Origin: CAIWHR01 sp963781285
GTDB taxonomy: Bacteria; Pseudomonadota; Gammaproteobacteria; Burkholderiales; Casimicrobiaceae
Assembly (NCBI GenBank): GCA_963781285.1
Contig: CAWAFI010000008.1
Coordinates: 310,001 to 374,000 of the forward strand
Direction of reading: 5' to 3'
DNA: 64,000 nucleotides
In this document: piece by piece, positions 60,729 to 64,000 of the stretch
Layout of the letters: every line of letters begins with the position of its first letter
Position numbering within the stretch: position 1 is the first letter of the stretch
Position numbers and translations under genes: made by a program
The notes under the pieces: model-generated
Databases searched by the model: none
The model's input: only the letters and a program-made list of their open reading frames with translations
What the model was told of the DNA's origin: nothing

Positions 60729-61589
60729 ATGACGATGACGTCCTTTCATATCGATTGCGAGCTCAATTACGACGTGACGCAGCAGACCGTTTTCCTGCTG
60801 AACGTCGCCGTGCCGTCGAACGAAGAGCAGCGCGTCGTAGCCGAGTCGTTGACGACGGCGTCCGGACTCCACGTGGAGCTTCTGCATGCGAGCGGGTCAT
60901 CCAATCGGCTGGCGCGGATCGACGCTCCGCCTGGTCGCTTGCGCATAAGCTATCTCGCCAACGTGGAAGTCGACCGGCGCCGCCCGGACCCGAGCGCGGC
61001 AGAGATTCCGGTGGCGAGACTTCCGGTCGAGGTCCTGCCGTATGTTCTTGCCACGCGCTACTGCGAAGCGGATCTGCTCTTTCCCTTGGCGTGCCGGAAA
61101 TTCGGCGGCGTCGCGCCGGGCTACCAGCGCGTGCTGGCCATTTGCGACTGGATCAGAAACAACATCGACTACGCGGTCGGAACGTCGCTGCCGCACGGGA
61201 CCGCGCGCGACACGCTCGCGGCGCGTGCCGGCGTGTGTCGCGACTTCGCGCAACTCGCGATCACGTTCTGCCGGGCGCTTAACATACCGGCTCGCATCGT
61301 CACCGGTTACGCGCGATACGCCGACCCACCACCCGATTTCCACGCCGTCTTCGAAGCTTACCTGGGCGGCCAATGGTACCTGTTCGATCCCACGGAATTG
61401 TCGCCTATCGCGGATCTGGTGCGCATCGGCACGGGCCGCGACGCCTCGGAGGTCGCGTTTTGCACGTATTTCGGTGCAGCAAGACTGCGCCGACTGAGCC
61501 CGCTCGTCGGACCGATCGAGCGCTGGCAATCGACAGCGGAGCTGCGCAGCCTGCAAAGCGCCGGCTCGGGCATCCAGCTCGCCGCTTGA
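60729..61589 (+). CDS. Transglutaminase-like cysteine protease/hydrolase
   Basis: A 286-residue protein with a transglutaminase-like core. The Cys-His-Asp triad is Cys in AGVCRDFAQLAI, His in PPDFHAVFEAY and Asp in WYLFDPTELS. The N-terminal half is the beta-rich domain common to bacterial transglutaminase-like proteins (HIDCELNYDVTQQTVFLLNV; RLRISYLANVEV). No signal peptide is seen, so it is probably cytosolic. Start choice is uncertain (60705, 60729 or 60735); none has a strong ribosome site. It lies between two sigma-54-preceded genes of the stress island. Whether it crosslinks or cleaves protein is unknown. Confidence 0.85.
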   Translation: MTMTSFHIDCELNYDVTQQTVFLLNVAVPSNEEQRVVAESLTTASGLHVELLHASGSSNRLARIDAPPGRLRISYLANVEVDRRRPDPSAAEIPVARLPVEVLPYVLATRYCEADLLFPLACRKFGGVAPGYQRVLAICDWIRNNIDYAVGTSLPHGTARDTLAARAGVCRDFAQLAITFCRALNIPARIVTGYARYADPPPDFHAVFEAYLGGQWYLFDPTELSPIADLVRIGTGRDASEVAFCTYFGAARLRRLSPLVGPIERWQSTAELRSLQSAGSGIQLAA

Positions 61590-61604
61590 GGCAAAAGCGC
61601 TTCA

Positions 61605-61620
61605 CGGCACGCGCTTTGCG
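61605..61620 (+). promoter_or_regulatory. Sigma-54 promoter match before the BON gene
   Basis: CGGCACG (61605-61611), CGCT, TTGC (61616-61619) and G: GG and GC are ten bases apart and 13-14 of 16 consensus positions match. It lies 41 bases before the BON gene start. Confidence 0.68.
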
Positions 61621-61660
61621 ACAGAGGTAGTGCCGTCAATCACGATCAGGAGCTACGAAC

Positions 61661-62044
61661 ATGCGAACCATTCTTCTTTCCCGCTTGACGACGGTTGCGG
61701 CCGTCGCGACTGCAGTGTCCCTTGCGGCTTGCGACCAACGCAGCCCCGGCAGCGATACGATGTCGAAGCGTTCCGACATGCCGCCCGCAGCCGAAAAGAT
61801 GGCGGCGGCTGGCGAAAAGGCCGCCATGGCGGTCGACGATAGCGCCGTGACGGCAAAGGTCAAGGCGGCACTGCTGGCGGAGCCCGGGCTCCGCTCGCTG
61901 CAGATCGGCGTCGATACCAAGAATGGCACGGTTACCCTTTCCGGTTCGGTCGATAGTGACACCTCGCGTGACCGCGCGAAGCAGGTGGCCTCGTCGGTCG
62001 GTGGCGTGAGCGCGGTGGTCGATCAGCTGACCGTCAAGTCCTGA
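61661..62044 (+). CDS. BON-domain lipoprotein
   Basis: A 127-residue outer-envelope lipoprotein with lipobox LAAC (Cys about 24). The body is a BON domain: DDSAVTAKVKAALLAEPGLRSLQIGVDTKNGTVTLSGSVDS, then RDRAKQVASSVGGVSAVVDQL, the alpha-beta phospholipid-binding fold seen in OsmY and DolP. BON lipoproteins help protect the envelope under osmotic or other stress. GGAGC precedes the ATG. A hairpin overlaps the stop codon. It lies downstream of a sigma-54 match. Confidence 0.9.
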   Translation: MRTILLSRLTTVAAVATAVSLAACDQRSPGSDTMSKRSDMPPAAEKMAAAGEKAAMAVDDSAVTAKVKAALLAEPGLRSLQIGVDTKNGTVTLSGSVDSDTSRDRAKQVASSVGGVSAVVDQLTVKS

Positions 62045-62056
62045 CGCGGCGTCAGG
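62040..62056 (+). terminator. Hairpin over the BON stop codon
   Basis: CCTGACG (62040-62046) and CGTCAGG (62050-62056) form a perfect seven-base-pair stem with a CGG loop; it spans the TGA and has no strong T tract. It may stabilise or end the mRNA. Confidence 0.45.
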
Positions 62057-62229
62057 GCGGTATCGTCACCGCAAGACGGTGGGCAGTTCACCGATTCGTC
62101 GCCCGCAGGGGTCGACGATCCTGCTACCAAGCAGGGCGTCGAGGCCGACCGTGCTGGGCAGCGGTGGCATCGACACCCTGCTTGCCGTGCTGCTCTGACC
62201 GGCAGCCACCGCAGGTTGTTGAGTGGTGA

Positions 62230-62598
62230 TCAGAAGCGCGCGAGCCGGCCGAGCAGATAGCCGACGACCAGTGCCCCGGCGACCGTGGCAATCGGACGGG
62301 CACGGATCGACGCGCACGCGGCATCCGTCACCTTCACCTGGACCTGCTTCGCCTGCTCGGGAATGCTCGATGCCCATTCTGCCGCCGTCGTTGCCGCATC
62401 GGCGGCGCGGTTCACTGCACGATGCGCCGTCCCGCTCAGGCGATCTACTTGCGAAGTCGCTTTGTCCGCGACCTTGTCGACGGTCTGGTGCGCGGTTTGC
62501 GCGGCGCCCTCGAGCTTGGCGCTCGCGGCGGGGTTGGACAGGGGGTTCATGTTGCCGCCGAGCGGCGTGCTTCCGTCTAGCGTCGTGGATCGATCCAT
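62230..62598 (-). CDS. DUF883 (ElaB/YqjD-like) ribosome/membrane-associated protein
   Basis: A 122-residue protein with a long amphipathic helix full of Ala/Thr/Lys/Asp (AHQTVDKVADKATSQVDRLSGTAHRAVNRAADAATTAAEWA) and a C-terminal membrane segment (PIATVAGALVVGYLLGRLARF), the layout of DUF883 proteins such as ElaB and YqjD, which anchor at the membrane and bind ribosomes in stationary phase. GGAAAGGAAAG precedes the ATG at 62598. It is transcribed toward the BON gene. A copy of TAGGAC/GTCCTAC lies upstream near 62690. Confidence 0.82.
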   Translation of the reverse strand: MDRSTTLDGSTPLGGNMNPLSNPAASAKLEGAAQTAHQTVDKVADKATSQVDRLSGTAHRAVNRAADAATTAAEWASSIPEQAKQVQVKVTDAACASIRARPIATVAGALVVGYLLGRLARF

Positions 62599-62735
62599 GG
62601 TGGCTTTCCTTTCCGGGTGTGAAGACGCGGGCGCGTCCCCATCCCGTACTATCGGCAACGCCAATTCCGCCGACCATCCGAATCCGTCTGATTTGTTCGT
62701 AGGACACGCGCGGTATTTCGCCCGCAGTCCAGGCG

Positions 62736-64000
62736 TCAGGACCGGGTGGGTAGCGTGTCGATGATCTTGGCAATGTCGCCGACTCCTGCCGGCTTCACCA
62801 GGAGATAGTCGAAGCCCGCCTCGCGCACGCGCCGCCGATCCTCGTCCTGGCCATAGCCGGTGAAGGCAATCAGTTTGGCGTGGGCGACCGTCGGCGAGCT
62901 GCGCAGCGTGCGCGCGACGTCGTAGCCGTTCATCCCGGGAAGGCCGATGTCAAGGAACACGCCGTCCGGACGATATTCGGCCGCCAGCGCAACCGCGCCC
63001 GCTCCGTCATAGGCAATCCGTACCTCGTGACCCATCGTTTCGAGCAGCGCGGCCAGTGTATTTGCAGAATCCCGGTTGTCGTCGACGACAAGGAGGCGCC
63101 GCCGCGGCGCCGGCCGCGTTTCCGCTGTCGCCGTGGGTTCGGGTGCGACTTTCTGCTCGAGTGCCAATGGAAGGCGGACGATGAATTCGCTGCCCTGTCC
63201 CGGACCGCCGCTCGAGGCTTCGACCGAGCCGCCGTGCAGTTCGATCAGGCGTTTTACCAGCGTAAGGCCGATGCCCAAACCGCCTTCGGTACGGTCGAGC
63301 GATCGCTCGCCCTGGACAAAGAGGTCGAACACCTTGGGCAACAGCGCGGAGGGAATGCCTATACCGGTGTCGCGCACCCGCAATACTGCGTTGTCGGCCT
63401 CGCGTTCCACGGCGATCGTGATGCGCCCCCCTTCCGGCGTGTACTTGACCGCATTGCTGATCAGGTTGAGGACAACCTGCGACAGGCGCGTGGCGTCGGC
63501 TACGACGGGCACGAGTCCATCGGCGAGCTGCAAGTCGACGTCGTGCCTGCGCGCATCGATCAGCGGCCGGCACGACTCGAGCACGCGCGAGACCACGCCA
63601 ATCAGATCGAGGACCTCCTCCTTCAGCGCGATCTTGCCGCGCGTGATCCGGCTGACATCGAGCAGATCGTCGACGATGCGCGCGAGATGCATTGCCTGAC
63701 GATCGATGACATCTCGCAGCTCCGATCTGCTCCGCGCCTGGCTTGTGGCGCATCACCCCGAGTGCGTTGACGATGACCGCGAGCGGATTGCGCAGCTCGT
63801 GGGCGAGCATCGCCAGGAATTCGTTCATCTGCTGCTCGGTTTCCTGCATTGCCTCGATCCGCCGGCGGGCGGTCAGGTCGCGCGTGACTTTCGCGAATCC
63901 ACGCAGGCGATGCTCGTTGTCGTAGAGCGAGGTGATGATCACGTTCGCCCAGAAGCGGCTCCCGTCCTTGCGGACGCGCCAGCCCTCGTCCTCGAATCGG
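62736..64000 (-). CDS. PAS hybrid sensor histidine kinase-receiver, partial, with a one-base frameshift near 63722
   Basis: A hybrid kinase running off the right edge. From that edge come a PAS/PAC end (KDGSRFWANVIITSLYDNEHRLRGFAKVTRD), the HisKA H-box FLAMLAHELRNPLAVI, the ATPase (NLISNAVKYTPEGGRI; RDTGIGIPSALLPKVFDLF; EGGLGIGLTLVKRLIELHGG) and a receiver (LLVVDDNRDSANTLAALLE; Asp in GVFLDIGLPGMNG; AFTGYG). Between VMRHKPGAEQI and LRDVIDRQAMHLARIVDDL one extra base in GG (complement of 63722-63723) breaks the frame. A single sequencing error would restore it. It may be the sensor for the stress island it ends; its output regulator is not seen. Confidence 0.8.

Overview
This window looks like chromosomal DNA of a high-GC betaproteobacterium, probably a Burkholderiales-type soil or freshwater organism. 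That is inferred from gene content: two DUF4124 envelope proteins, YaeQ, class Ia NrdAB with NrdR boxes, malonyl-CoA decarboxylase, an orphan TAXI binding protein, a MASE2-like GGDEF protein and GC-rich coding regions. No rRNA, tRNA, CRISPR array or complete insertion sequence was seen. Three genes (nrdA, a zinc-ribbon membrane protein and a hybrid histidine kinase) each carry one extra base relative to the expected frame. This fits residual assembly indels better than three true pseudogenes.

Layout. 1-1312 (minus): a DUF4124 protein translationally chained to a cobalt-type nitrile hydratase (nthA, then nthB running off the left edge). 1.5-11.9 kb: metabolic and envelope genes, including a BatA-like VWA protein, M28 peptidase, a ClpX-like ATPase without zinc finger, bactofilin, a DapA-family enzyme, a TspO-related membrane protein, an amidohydrolase and a crystallin-fold/glycine-zipper protein. 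11.9-16.9 kb: a signalling block. A cyclase-FHA protein converges on an operon of secreted protein, CsgG-like lipoprotein-like protein and a transmembrane Ser/Thr kinase whose outer half resembles FlgT/LPP20-type domains. 17-22 kb: a solitary prepilin, a PDZ-hydrolase, a membrane AraC regulator and an autoregulated ArsR-SRPBCC pair.

22-30.6 kb is an accessory stretch. It holds small proteins (two 58-residue paralogues 6.8 kb apart), a terminator, a run of four adjacent hairpins that may be an unannotated RNA, malonyl-CoA decarboxylase, a zinc-ribbon/TAXI pair with a shared C-terminal cysteine motif, a DMT exporter and a Sel1-lytic transglycosylase. 30.8-44.6 kb: an NAD(P)-binding protein, a cyclase-ATPase-TPR protein, an HpaB-like/isochorismatase pair, YaeQ, two aldo-keto reductases, a TetR-controlled VOC operon with a clear promoter and operator, and an orphan Hcp.

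44.6-50 kb: nrdB and nrdA on the minus strand, with two small genes between them and a pair of NrdR boxes upstream of nrdA. 50.3-58 kb: pdeM and the Lhr-like helicase of the ligase-associated repair system, separated by hydroxypyruvate isomerase, GGDEF, SDR and VapBC genes and three tandem 125-bp repeats. 58.2-64 kb: an envelope/stress island (DUF1328, AI-2E exporter, DUF3309, transglutaminase, BON lipoprotein, DUF883, hybrid histidine kinase) in which three genes are preceded by sigma-54 promoter matches. This putative sigma-54 stress regulon, the kinase-CsgG-FHA block and the hairpin RNA are the most promising leads for something undescribed.
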